Shown piece by piece: positions 26,658-33,706 of a stretch of 64,000 nucleotides of DNA. The DNA is from Algivirga pacifica (lineage in GTDB: Bacteria > Bacteroidota > Bacteroidia > Cytophagales > Flammeovirgaceae), in NCBI RefSeq assembly GCF_039543525.1, contig NZ_BAABJX010000062.1:1-64000 (forward strand), written 5' to 3'. A program made the position numbers and the translations under genes. The first letter of the stretch is position 1, and the number at the start of each line of letters is the position of its first letter. The notes beneath the pieces are model-generated. The model had not been told where the DNA came from and searched no databases. It was given only the letters and a program-made list of their open reading frames with translations.

Positions 26658-27434
26658 ATGGTGCACTCATTAACGAATATTCATCCTGAAGCCAAGTTAG
26701 GAGAAGGAGTACAGGTAGACGCCTTCACAACGATTCAGAAAAATGTAGAAATAGGTGAAGGAACATGGATCGGCTCTAATGTTACCATTATGGAAGGTGC
26801 ACGTATAGGTAAGCACTGTAAGATTTTTCCTGGTGCGGTTATTTCAGCGATTCCTCAAGATTTGAAATATCACGGAGAAGAAACCACGGTAGAAATTGGA
26901 GACTATACCACTATACGTGAGTGTGTGACAATCAATAGAGGGACAGAAGATAAATGGACTACCAAGATAGGTAAACATTGTCTTTTGATGGCTTATGTAC
27001 ATATTGCCCATGATTGCGAGATTGGTGATTACTGTATCTTTTCAAATGCTGTGCAGATGGCAGGACACGTAGAAGTGGGAGATAATGTGGTTATCGGCGG
27101 AACATCTGCCGTTCATCAATTTGTTCGAATAGGGAATCATGCCTTCATTGCGGGAGGTGCTCTGGTAAGTAAAGATATTCCTCCATTTGTCAAAGCGGCA
27201 AGAGAACCATTGCGTTATGGTGGAATTAATGCTGTAGGGCTGAAGAGAAGAGGATTTGATACGGAAGGAATTAGCGAGATTCACGAGATTTATAGAAGCC
27301 TTTATAATAAAGGAGTCAATATGTCTGTAGCCGTAAAAATGGTAGAGGAAGAGGAGCAATTATCTTCTTTATATAAAGAAGAAATCCTATCCTTTATTAA
27401 AGCTTCCAAGAGAGGAGTTATAAAAGGATATTAA
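26658..27434 (+). CDS. lpxA: UDP-GlcNAc O-acyltransferase
   Basis: LpxA performs the first acylation of lipid A synthesis. The 258-residue protein has left-handed beta-helix hexapeptide repeats (about 1-185), the catalytic His within AYVHIAHDCEIGD, the HQFVRIG coil and a C-terminal helical domain (about 190-258). The start MVHSLTNIHPEAKLGEG is typical. Downstream of lpxC-fabZ with a possible attenuator in between, and followed by a terminator. Confidence 0.97.
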   Translation: MVHSLTNIHPEAKLGEGVQVDAFTTIQKNVEIGEGTWIGSNVTIMEGARIGKHCKIFPGAVISAIPQDLKYHGEETTVEIGDYTTIRECVTINRGTEDKWTTKIGKHCLLMAYVHIAHDCEIGDYCIFSNAVQMAGHVEVGDNVVIGGTSAVHQFVRIGNHAFIAGGALVSKDIPPFVKAAREPLRYGGINAVGLKRRGFDTEGISEIHEIYRSLYNKGVNMSVAVKMVEEEEQLSSLYKEEILSFIKASKRGVIKGY

Positions 27435-27510
27435 TTTCTTGATGGCTTAACTCTTAAGCTTACCACGTAGGATAAAAAGTAATAATAAAGATCCTTTACT
27501 AGTGAAAAAT

Positions 27511-27553
27511 AAAACCTATACAGCTATTACCTATACTGTGTAGGTTTTTTTTG
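27511..27553 (+). terminator. Terminator after lpxA
   Basis: AAAACCTATACAG pairs with CTGTGTAGGTTTT (one mismatch) and runs into a T tract. Confidence 0.78.
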
Positions 27554-27587
27554 TATCAGCATATAGGTCTAAAAAAAATAGAAGATT

Positions 27588-28199
27588 ATGGAAATCTTGG
27601 TAGAAGGTCTGGGAAAGAAGTTTGGCCGAGAATGGATATTTAGGGGAGTAGATCTTTCATTCTCCCAAGGTAAGAAATATGCGATTACAGGAGGTAATGG
27701 TAGTGGAAAGACCACTTTGGTGAAAACATTGGCAGGGGTGATCCCTTTCACTGAAGGGAAATTAACGTATCGTTATCAAAGTAAAAGTATTCCTTTAGAA
27801 GAAATATATAAGCTCTTAACTATTACAGGGCCTTATACAGAACTGATTGAGGAATTTACCTTGACTGAGCTCTTGTCTTTCTATCGTAATTTTAAACCGT
27901 TAGTGCAGGATAATCATGAAATTATTAATATATTGGGTTTCAAAAAATCGGCTAATAAGTTAGTGAGGGACTTTTCGTCGGGAATGAAACAAAAATTAAA
28001 GTTGGCCTTAGCCTTATATAATCAGGACAAGGTCTTAATTTTAGATGAACCGACATCCAACCTTGATCATCAGAATATCGATTGGTATTTATCCCACCTA
28101 AACCAGCCAATGAATGAGAAACTTATCATTATTTGCTCCAACCAACCTTATGAGTATGACTTTTGCGATGAGGTAATTACGTTGGAGAAGTATAAGTGA
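27588..28199 (+). CDS. ABC transporter ATP-binding protein without partner gene
   Basis: The 203-residue ATPase has Walker A GGNGSGKTT, signature SSGMKQKLKLALAL and Walker B VLILDEPTSNLD. The switch (H-loop) His is not found: the place after Walker B reads IICSNQPYEYDFCDE. The Q-loop Gln is also not evident around TITGPYTELIEEFTL. These changes recur in a small Bacteroidetes group as I recall, and activity may be altered. No permease gene is adjacent. It follows the lipid A genes, so a role in envelope transport is plausible but only inferred. Confidence 0.87.
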   Translation: MEILVEGLGKKFGREWIFRGVDLSFSQGKKYAITGGNGSGKTTLVKTLAGVIPFTEGKLTYRYQSKSIPLEEIYKLLTITGPYTELIEEFTLTELLSFYRNFKPLVQDNHEIINILGFKKSANKLVRDFSSGMKQKLKLALALYNQDKVLILDEPTSNLDHQNIDWYLSHLNQPMNEKLIIICSNQPYEYDFCDEVITLEKYK

Positions 28200-28253
28200 A
28201 TATAGCACAACTGCTTTCTTATTTTTTTATCAATTTTCTAAAATCAATTTCTT

Positions 28254-28658
28254 ATGTTGAGCAAAATTTCTAAAACTTTATTGCTTTTTGTCGTATTGGT
28301 AGCTGCAGTAGCCGGTGGATGTAAAGATGATGACAAAGGACCAGAGGTAACATACACGATGTCTACTTCAAATGCAGGTGATTTAGATGCAGATATGTCA
28401 GTAAAAGTGACTTACGATGATGATACTTATACAACGGGTACTGTTGTTGTAACTGGTCACAGCCAAGATATTGCACCAATGCCAACTGGTTTCGGAGGTT
28501 CTGAAGTAAACCCTGTGAATAACATTTTTGCAGGAGCAGAATTTGAAACGGTAAATACAAGCGCTACAGCAATCTCTTTGACTTGGACAGATGGAGATGC
28601 CAACGCAAAAGTTTCTCAGACGACAACTTATACGTATACATTTACTGCAGCTCAGTAA
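28254..28658 (+). CDS. Small secreted lipoprotein
   Basis: The 134-residue protein has a lipoprotein signal peptide with the lipobox ending at Cys23 (AVAGGCKDDDKG). The acidic stretch right after the Cys (KDDDKGPE) resembles the surface-export signal of Bacteroidetes lipoproteins. The mature part is beta-rich and Thr/Asp-rich (VKVTYDDDTYTTGTVVVTG). No named domain. It is separated by 54 bases from the ABC ATPase and ends with a shared terminator facing recO. Confidence 0.75.
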   Translation: MLSKISKTLLLFVVLVAAVAGGCKDDDKGPEVTYTMSTSNAGDLDADMSVKVTYDDDTYTTGTVVVTGHSQDIAPMPTGFGGSEVNPVNNIFAGAEFETVNTSATAISLTWTDGDANAKVSQTTTYTYTFTAAQ

Positions 28659-28689
28659 TTTTTTACTTTGTATAGTATACATAATAAGA

Positions 28690-28720
28690 GGCTTTCACGA
28701 TATCGTGAAAGCCTTTTTTA
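28690..28720. terminator. Bidirectional terminator between the lipoprotein gene and recO
   Basis: A perfect 24-base palindrome (GGCTTTCACGAT followed by its complement, 28690-28713) with a T tract after it; convergent genes lie on both sides. Confidence 0.87.
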
Positions 28721-29404
28721 TGCACTTAAAACTTCTTTGAGTATTTCTAAGGATTTAGGGTAGTCGAAGGACTGAAAATGATATTGGTAGAATCTAATAA
28801 TATGGTCTAACACTTCACTTCTTTGTTGTTGGTTGAGTGGGATATATTCATCAAAAGGAGTTTGAAGTAGTTGATTGATGGTTTTATCTAACTCAGGATG
28901 ATCATGAATGCGTTGCTCCGTATAAAGAGATTTAGCTTCGTTGATCGTTAAACCGAGGTAATCAGGCAAGTTTAATAAGAACTGCAGATGAAAGTTGGCA
29001 AAGTGCTTCTGTAGCTTATCAAAAATAATAAGACTTTGTTGTAGGTATAGAAATAGAGTTGGATTTTCTTGTTCTTCTTTAAGAACTTTACTTAGAACTT
29101 CTGTAAGGAAAAGTAATATACTTCCTTTAATAATGTTGGTTCGACAATCCAGCATAGGGTAAAGGATATTTCCTCCCTTGATTTGCTGTAACTCTTTAAG
29201 AGGACGCTCAGTAACCTGTAGGTCTAATAGGTTTAAAGGTTGAAAAAGGGCAGCCTTTTGTGTTTTACGGTTTCTGCTACTACGGACTCCATGTACTAGG
29301 TAGGAGCGCAAACCAAGTTTCTCGGTATAGATACGACTGATTACTGAGGATTCTTTATACTTCATTGTACTGAGTACAATCCCTTTAGTATTGATATATT
29401 CCAT
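28718..29404 (-). CDS. recO: DNA repair protein RecO
   Basis: RecO works with RecF and RecR to load RecA on gapped DNA. The 228-residue protein has the N-terminal OB fold (about 1-75: TKGIVLSTMKYKESSVISRIYTE, LGLRSYLVHGVRSSR) and a helical C-terminal domain. The usual four-cysteine zinc site is missing: only one Cys is visible (MLDCRTN). That loss is common in Bacteroidetes RecO as far as I know. Single gene on the minus strand with its start at 29404. Confidence 0.9.
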   Translation of the reverse strand: MEYINTKGIVLSTMKYKESSVISRIYTEKLGLRSYLVHGVRSSRNRKTQKAALFQPLNLLDLQVTERPLKELQQIKGGNILYPMLDCRTNIIKGSILLFLTEVLSKVLKEEQENPTLFLYLQQSLIIFDKLQKHFANFHLQFLLNLPDYLGLTINEAKSLYTEQRIHDHPELDKTINQLLQTPFDEYIPLNQQQRSEVLDHIIRFYQYHFQSFDYPKSLEILKEVLSA

Positions 29405-29562
29405 ACGGACAATATATATTGAACTCCTATAAAAAGTAAAACCGGTATTTTCTTAGTACCGGGCATCGCCCAGTATAAATGTAAATATACGTATATTTGA
29501 GTACCTCAATCCTACTAATTTGGAGTAAAAGTATAAAAAATTGGATATTTTTCTGCTAAAAA

Positions 29563-29594
29563 TTTGTGGGCTAAAAATAAAACCTCTATTATTG
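29563..29594 (+). promoter_or_regulatory. Promoter for the first tRNA-Trp
   Basis: TTTG (29563-29566), a 20-base spacer, then TATTATTG (29587-29594), one base off TAnnTTTG. The tRNA begins 51 bases downstream. Confidence 0.5.
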
Positions 29595-29645
29595 CACTCG
29601 CTTTAGGGGACAACCCGAGCGAAAAACTAAAATGAGAATGTATTT

Positions 29646-29718
29646 ACGGGTGTAGCTCAGTTGGTAGAGCACTGGTCTCCAAAACCAGTTGTCGGGAGTT
29701 CGAGCCTCTCCACCCGTG
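29646..29718 (+). tRNA. tRNA-Trp (CCA), copy 1
   Basis: The 73-base gene has acceptor stem ACGGGTG/CACCCGT, D arm TAGCTCAGTTGGTAGAGC, anticodon loop CTCCAAA (anticodon CCA) and T arm GGGAGTTCGAGCCTCTC. No CCA end is encoded. It has its own promoter and terminator, so it is transcribed independently of the second copy. Confidence 0.97.
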
Positions 29719-29725
29719 CAAAATT

Positions 29726-29751
29726 AACCTCGTACTTTGCGGGGTTTTTTT
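29726..29751 (+). terminator. Terminator after tRNA-Trp copy 1
   Basis: AACCTCG pairs with CGGGGTT around TACTTTG, followed by a T tract. Confidence 0.75.
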
Positions 29752-29854
29752 AATGCATAGACAGTGCGTGTAGAATAGCCTGATAAGGCATCGGACAGGA
29801 ATCATCTTTTCTGAGAATTAATAAATTGATTCACAGAAAAATCAATGATAAATG

Positions 29855-29885
29855 TTTGAATAATACTGCAGATGCTTTACATTTG
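29855..29885 (+). promoter_or_regulatory. Promoter for tRNA-Trp copy 2 and the secE operon
   Basis: TTTG (29855-29858), a 19-base spacer and TACATTTG (29878-29885): an exact match to the Bacteroidetes promoter pattern. Transcription would start about 50 bases before the tRNA. Confidence 0.72.
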
Positions 29886-29942
29886 CAACTCTAAATTCTA
29901 CAGAGTTTATTCTGAAAAGAGATCCTCTTTTGAATAAGAACT

Positions 29943-30015
29943 ACGGGTGTAGCTCAGTTGGTAGAGCACTGGTCTCCAAAACCAGTTGTCGGGAGTTCGA
30001 GCCTCTCCACCCGTG
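29943..30015 (+). tRNA. tRNA-Trp (CCA), copy 2
   Basis: Identical over all 73 bases to the copy at 29646. It lies 95 bases before secE, the usual place of tRNA-Trp in bacteria, so this is probably the ancestral copy. No strong terminator is visible between it and secE. Confidence 0.97.
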
Positions 30016-30110
30016 CATCTTTTTTTAAGAATAATCTGGTTTTTTTAACCTGGTGCAAAAAAAGAAATACAGTGATGTGACTTTTTTGTACTCAAAAACT
30101 GTTAAAGCAT

Positions 30111-30299
30111 ATGAAAATTATTGAGTTCTTGAAAGAATCTTACGCTGAGATGACAGAGCATGTAACATGGGCTTCTCTTGGTGAGTTGAGAAAGAGTTCT
30201 GTTATGGTGCTGGTTTCTTCAGCAATTATCGCCTTGATTATTCAAGGGGTAGATTATGTTTTCCAAACAGGGATTCAACAGATTTATAACTTCTTCTAG
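30111..30299 (+). CDS. secE: Preprotein translocase subunit SecE
   Basis: SecE clamps SecY in the inner-membrane Sec channel. The 62-residue short bacterial form has an amphipathic N-terminal helix (IEFLKESYAEMTEHVTWASL) and one membrane helix (about 35-55, VMVLVSSAIIALIIQGVDYVF). It is the first protein gene after tRNA-Trp and precedes nusG by 39 bases. Confidence 0.95.
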   Translation: MKIIEFLKESYAEMTEHVTWASLGELRKSSVMVLVSSAIIALIIQGVDYVFQTGIQQIYNFF

Positions 30300-30338
30300 G
30301 AAGAAGTAATTTTGCGGCCTTAAAACCATAAAGTTTAC

Positions 30339-30905
30339 ATGAGCGGATTAAACTGGTACGTAGTTAGAGCGGTCAGTGGGCAGGAGAAGAAGGTAAAAGA
30401 ATACCTTATTAAAGATGTGGAGAACCAAGGTATGGAGTCCTTCATCAGCGAAGTATTTGTTCCTACAGAGCGTGTTTTTCAAACAAGAAAGCAGCGTGAT
30501 GGAAAAACAAAGAAAGTAGAGGTGGAGCGTATCTCTCATCCAGGCTATGTATATGTTTGTGCAGACTTGTCACATGGTGAGGTGCCTCATATGATAAAAA
30601 GTGTTCCCGGTGTCATAGGTTTTCTGAACGTGGACTCAAAAGACCCTTCAGAGCTTCCAAAACCTATGCGAGAATCAGAGATCAATCGTCTTCTGAATAC
30701 CACACAGGAGGATGAAGATGTGAAACATGACGTGGAATTTGCGGTGGGCGAAACAGTTCAGGTAATGGACGGTGCGTTCAGCGGCTTCACTGGAACAATT
30801 GAAGCAGTTGACGAAGCTCGCCAGAAAATTAGCGTAATGGTGAAGATCTTTGGTCGTAATGCACCAATGGAATTGGATTATAAACAAGTTGAAAAAGTAG
30901 ATTAA
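30339..30905 (+). CDS. nusG: Transcription termination/antitermination factor NusG
   Basis: NusG binds RNA polymerase and links it to Rho and to ribosomes. At 188 residues it has the NGN domain (about 4-120, WYVVRAVSGQEKKVKEYL, HPGYVYV) and the C-terminal KOW domain (about 132-185, VGETVQVMDGAFSGFTGTIE). The stop is 2 bases before rplK, so the two are translationally close. Confidence 0.97.
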   Translation: MSGLNWYVVRAVSGQEKKVKEYLIKDVENQGMESFISEVFVPTERVFQTRKQRDGKTKKVEVERISHPGYVYVCADLSHGEVPHMIKSVPGVIGFLNVDSKDPSELPKPMRESEINRLLNTTQEDEDVKHDVEFAVGETVQVMDGAFSGFTGTIEAVDEARQKISVMVKIFGRNAPMELDYKQVEKVD

Positions 30906-30907
30906 CA

Positions 30908-31354
30908 ATGGCGAAGGAAATAGCAGGTTACCTAAAGCTGCAGATTAAAGGTGGGGCGGCTAACCCGTCACCTCCAGTAGGTCCGGCGCTGGGTTCTAAG
31001 GGTCTAAACATCATGGACTTCTGTAAGCAGTTTAATGCTAGAACTCAGGACAAAGCGGGAAAACTGTTGCCGGTATTGATTACAATCTATGCGGATAAGT
31101 CATTTGACTTCGTAATCAAAACTCCTCCGGCGGCAAATATGCTCTTGGAAGCGGCGAAAATCAAAGGTGGTTCTTCTGCGCCTAACCGTAATAAGGTGGC
31201 GTCAGTAACTTGGGACCAAGTGAAAGAAATCGCTGAAACCAAAATGCCTGACCTGAACTGCTTTACTGTTGAGTCTGCCATGAGAATGGTAGCTGGTACA
31301 GCAAGATCTATGGGTATTACCGTTAGTGGTACTGCTCCATGGGACGCTGAGTAA
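30908..31354 (+). CDS. rplK: 50S ribosomal protein L11
   Basis: L11 forms the GTPase-associated stalk base with 23S rRNA. The 148-residue protein shows GAANPSPPVGPALGSKGLNI in the N-terminal domain and the C-terminal RNA-binding part with VAGTARSMGITV. Standard position after nusG. Confidence 0.98.
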   Translation: MAKEIAGYLKLQIKGGAANPSPPVGPALGSKGLNIMDFCKQFNARTQDKAGKLLPVLITIYADKSFDFVIKTPPAANMLLEAAKIKGGSSAPNRNKVASVTWDQVKEIAETKMPDLNCFTVESAMRMVAGTARSMGITVSGTAPWDAE

Positions 31355-31388
31355 TTAATTTAATTCACTAGTAGTAAGGTAATTTAAA

Positions 31389-32084
31389 ATGGCATTAACA
31401 AAGAAATATAAAGAGGCGTTGTCAAAATACGACAATGCTAAAGAATACTCTCTTGAAGAAGCTGCCGCACTTGTGAAGGAGCTTTCTTACGAGAAGTTTG
31501 ATGCTTCTGTTGATGTAGACATCAGATTGGGTGTAGACCCTCGTAAGGCTGACCAAATGGTTAGGGGTGTAGTAACCCTTCCTCATGGTGTTGGTAAAGA
31601 AGTAAGAGTATTGGCGCTAGTAACTCCAGATAAAGAGGAGGAAGCAAAAGCTGCTGGTGCTGACTATGTAGGTATGGATGAGTTTATCAAGAAAATCGAA
31701 GGTGGTTGGACTGATATCGACGTAATCATCACTATGCCAACAGCTATGGCGAAAATCGGTCGTTTGGGTAGAGTTTTGGGTCCTCGTGGCTTGATGCCTA
31801 ACCCTAAGGCAGGTACAGTAACTATGGAAGTAGGTAAAGCGGTGACTGAAGTGAAAGCTGGTAAAATCGACTTCAAAGTTGATAAAACTGGTATCATTCA
31901 CACTTCTACTGGTAAAGTATCATTCGAGGCAAACGCATTGAAAGAGAATATCGAAGAATTGATCTCTACGATTGCTAAATTGAAGCCTTCAGCAGCAAAA
32001 GGAACTTATTTCAAGAGCGTTACTGTCTCTTCGACAATGGGTCCTGGTATCAAAATTGACAAAAGTTCTCTTAAAAGTATCTAA
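31389..32084 (+). CDS. rplA: 50S ribosomal protein L1
   Basis: L1 forms the mobile L1 stalk at the ribosomal E site and represses its own operon in bacteria. The 231-residue protein shows LGVDPRKADQMVRGVVTLPHG and the signature region MPTAMAKIGRLGRVLGPRGL. It ends 2 bases before rplJ. I see no separate L1-binding mimic in the 34 bases before it. Confidence 0.98.
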   Translation: MALTKKYKEALSKYDNAKEYSLEEAAALVKELSYEKFDASVDVDIRLGVDPRKADQMVRGVVTLPHGVGKEVRVLALVTPDKEEEAKAAGADYVGMDEFIKKIEGGWTDIDVIITMPTAMAKIGRLGRVLGPRGLMPNPKAGTVTMEVGKAVTEVKAGKIDFKVDKTGIIHTSTGKVSFEANALKENIEELISTIAKLKPSAAKGTYFKSVTVSSTMGPGIKIDKSSLKSI

Positions 32085-32086
32085 TC

Positions 32087-32629
32087 ATGACTAAAGAACA
32101 AAAGTTTCAACTAGTCGAGGAACTTGGTCAAAAGCTAGCGGCTACTGATTACTTCTATATCATCGATGCTTCTACAATGACAGTAGCAGAGATCAATGGA
32201 TTCAGAAAAGCTTGTTTTGGCAAAGGTCTCGAGTATAAAGTAGTAAAAAACAAACTTATCGAGAAGGCCCTAGATACTTTGGAAGCTGACTATTCAGAGT
32301 TCGCTTCTGCTGGAGTATTGAAAGGCATGTCAGGTATCATCTTCTCTCCTGAGTCTGCTTCAGAGCCTGCAAAGGTTTTGAAAGATTTCAGAAAAGATAT
32401 GCCTAAAGACAGAAAGATTCCTGTATTGAAAGGAGCTTCTGTTGACGGTGCAATCTTCGCTGGTGACGACAAATTGGAATCACTTTCTGCAATCAAGTCG
32501 AAAAACGAACTTATCGCAGACGTTGTGGCTCTATTGCAATCACCTGCAAAGAACGTGGTTTCTGCACTACAATCAAGTGGTCAGACTATCACAGGCATCT
32601 TGAAAACTCTAGAAGAAAGAGGAGAGTAA
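32087..32629 (+). CDS. rplJ: 50S ribosomal protein L10
   Basis: L10 anchors the L7/L12 dimers. The 180-residue protein has the rRNA-binding N-terminal domain (about 1-135) and the C-terminal helix that carries L12 (VALLQSPAKNVVSALQSSGQ). The usual long rplJ leader is missing: only 2 bases separate it from rplA, so any autoregulation must act elsewhere. Confidence 0.97.
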   Translation: MTKEQKFQLVEELGQKLAATDYFYIIDASTMTVAEINGFRKACFGKGLEYKVVKNKLIEKALDTLEADYSEFASAGVLKGMSGIIFSPESASEPAKVLKDFRKDMPKDRKIPVLKGASVDGAIFAGDDKLESLSAIKSKNELIADVVALLQSPAKNVVSALQSSGQTITGILKTLEERGE

Positions 32630-32772
32630 GGATGTTTTGGTCGCTTCAACAGAGCGCTTAATCTGTTGATCATGGGAAGAATGTTACGCGCATAACTGAA
32701 TTTACTTCAGTATATCATGCTTCCACATATATAATTGAAGTATTTAAAAATTTTCTAAAAGTTTTATTCAAA

Positions 32773-33147
32773 ATGGCAGATTTGAAACAATTCGCTGAGC
32801 AGCTTGTAAACCTAACTGTAAAAGACGTACAAGAACTTGCTGAAATCCTTAAAGAAGAGTATGGTATTGAGCCTGCAGCTGCTGCTGCTCCTGTAATGGT
32901 AGCTGGTGGTGCTGCTGGAGAGGCTGCTGAGGAGAAGACTGAGTTCGACGTAATCCTTAAGTCAGTTGGTTCTGCAAAACTTAAAGTAGTTAAGGCGTTG
33001 AAAGAAAACGCTGGTCTTGGTTTGAAAGAAGCGAAGGAAATGGCTGATGCTGCTCCTACTGCTATCAAAGAAGGCGTTTCTAAAGAAGAGGCTGAAGCTT
33101 TGAAAGCTGCTCTAGAAGGAGAAGGTGCTGAAATCGAATTGAAATAA
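32773..33147 (+). CDS. rplL: 50S ribosomal protein L7/L12
   Basis: L7/L12 is the stalk protein that recruits translation GTPases. The 124-residue protein has the N-terminal dimer domain, an Ala-rich hinge (AAAAAPVMVAGGAAG) and the C-terminal domain (KTEFDVILKSVGSAKLKVVK to the end). A 143-base gap separates it from rplJ, room for processing or extra promotion. A strong terminator follows and the next gene is not rpoB. Confidence 0.98.
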   Translation: MADLKQFAEQLVNLTVKDVQELAEILKEEYGIEPAAAAAPVMVAGGAAGEAAEEKTEFDVILKSVGSAKLKVVKALKENAGLGLKEAKEMADAAPTAIKEGVSKEEAEALKAALEGEGAEIELK

Positions 33148-33166
33148 TTCTGATTGAAGATAGATC

Positions 33167-33200
33167 AAAAAAGGCAAGCCTCGTGCTTGCCTTTTTTTTT
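33167..33200 (+). terminator. Terminator after rplL
   Basis: GGCAAGC (33173-33179) pairs with GCTTGCC (33185-33191) around CTCGT, followed by nine T. Confidence 0.9.
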
Positions 33201-33280
33201 GCATTAAAATCAAGGATTCCTTATATAGGTACATTAATTGCTAGATAGCAAGTCACAGATTATTGTAATTTTTTTTAGAT

Positions 33281-33553
33281 ATGGAATTTAACTTGGAATA
33301 CTTAACGACAGGACAACTGATCGTTATGGCTGTAGCAGTCATCTTGACTATTGGGGTGATCGTGAGAGTAGCAAAGATGATGATGAAATTGATCTTTCTA
33401 GTACTTATACTAGGAGTGAGCTATTTGATGTTTGATCATTTTGCACCAACCGAGATGGAAAAAGTGAAGATGAAAATCGAAAGTACACTCGGTGACAAAG
33501 GTGAAAACCTGAAGGAGGATCTTAAAGAAAAATTGAGAGACCGCTTGAAGTAA
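33281..33553 (+). CDS. Small membrane protein with amphipathic tail
   Basis: The 90-residue protein has one or two membrane segments (about 12-30 and 37-53, TGQLIVMAVAVILTIGVIVR and LIFLVLILGVSYLMF). A charged amphipathic tail follows (EMEKVKMKIESTLG to KEDLKEKLRDRLK). I do not recognise the family. It occupies the place where rpoB would be expected after rplL, but has its own leader after a terminator and converges on the next gene. Confidence 0.65.
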   Translation: MEFNLEYLTTGQLIVMAVAVILTIGVIVRVAKMMMKLIFLVLILGVSYLMFDHFAPTEMEKVKMKIESTLGDKGENLKEDLKEKLRDRLK

Positions 33554-33584
33554 TATTAAGGTGTGATCTACTCAAAAGATAGTT

Positions 33585-33701
33585 GTTCATAATGTTTAAT
33601 TGAGCTTCGCTCGTTCATGATGTTTAGTTGTTTTAAATTATAATACAATACCCCTCAACTAAACATTATGAACGCACGGAGTGCAATTAAACATTATGAA
33701 C
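33585..33701. repeat. Nested palindrome A with swapped small hairpins
   Basis: Two 46-base arms (33585-33630 and 33656-33701) are inverted copies differing at a single base, except for an 11-base core. The core is GAGCTTCGCTC in the left arm and GCACTCCGTGC (as complement) in the right. Both cores are themselves small hairpins (GAGC/GCTC and GCAC/GTGC). Each arm also contains an 18-base direct repeat, GTTCATAATGTTTAATTG-like, on both sides of its core. It lies between convergent genes. Confidence 0.9.
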
Positions 33702-33706
33702 AATAG

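Noticed and set aside
29646..30015. Duplicated tRNA-Trp as attachment sites of an integrated element
   Set aside because: Only 224 bases lie between the copies, and they contain a terminator and a promoter but no integrase or cargo.
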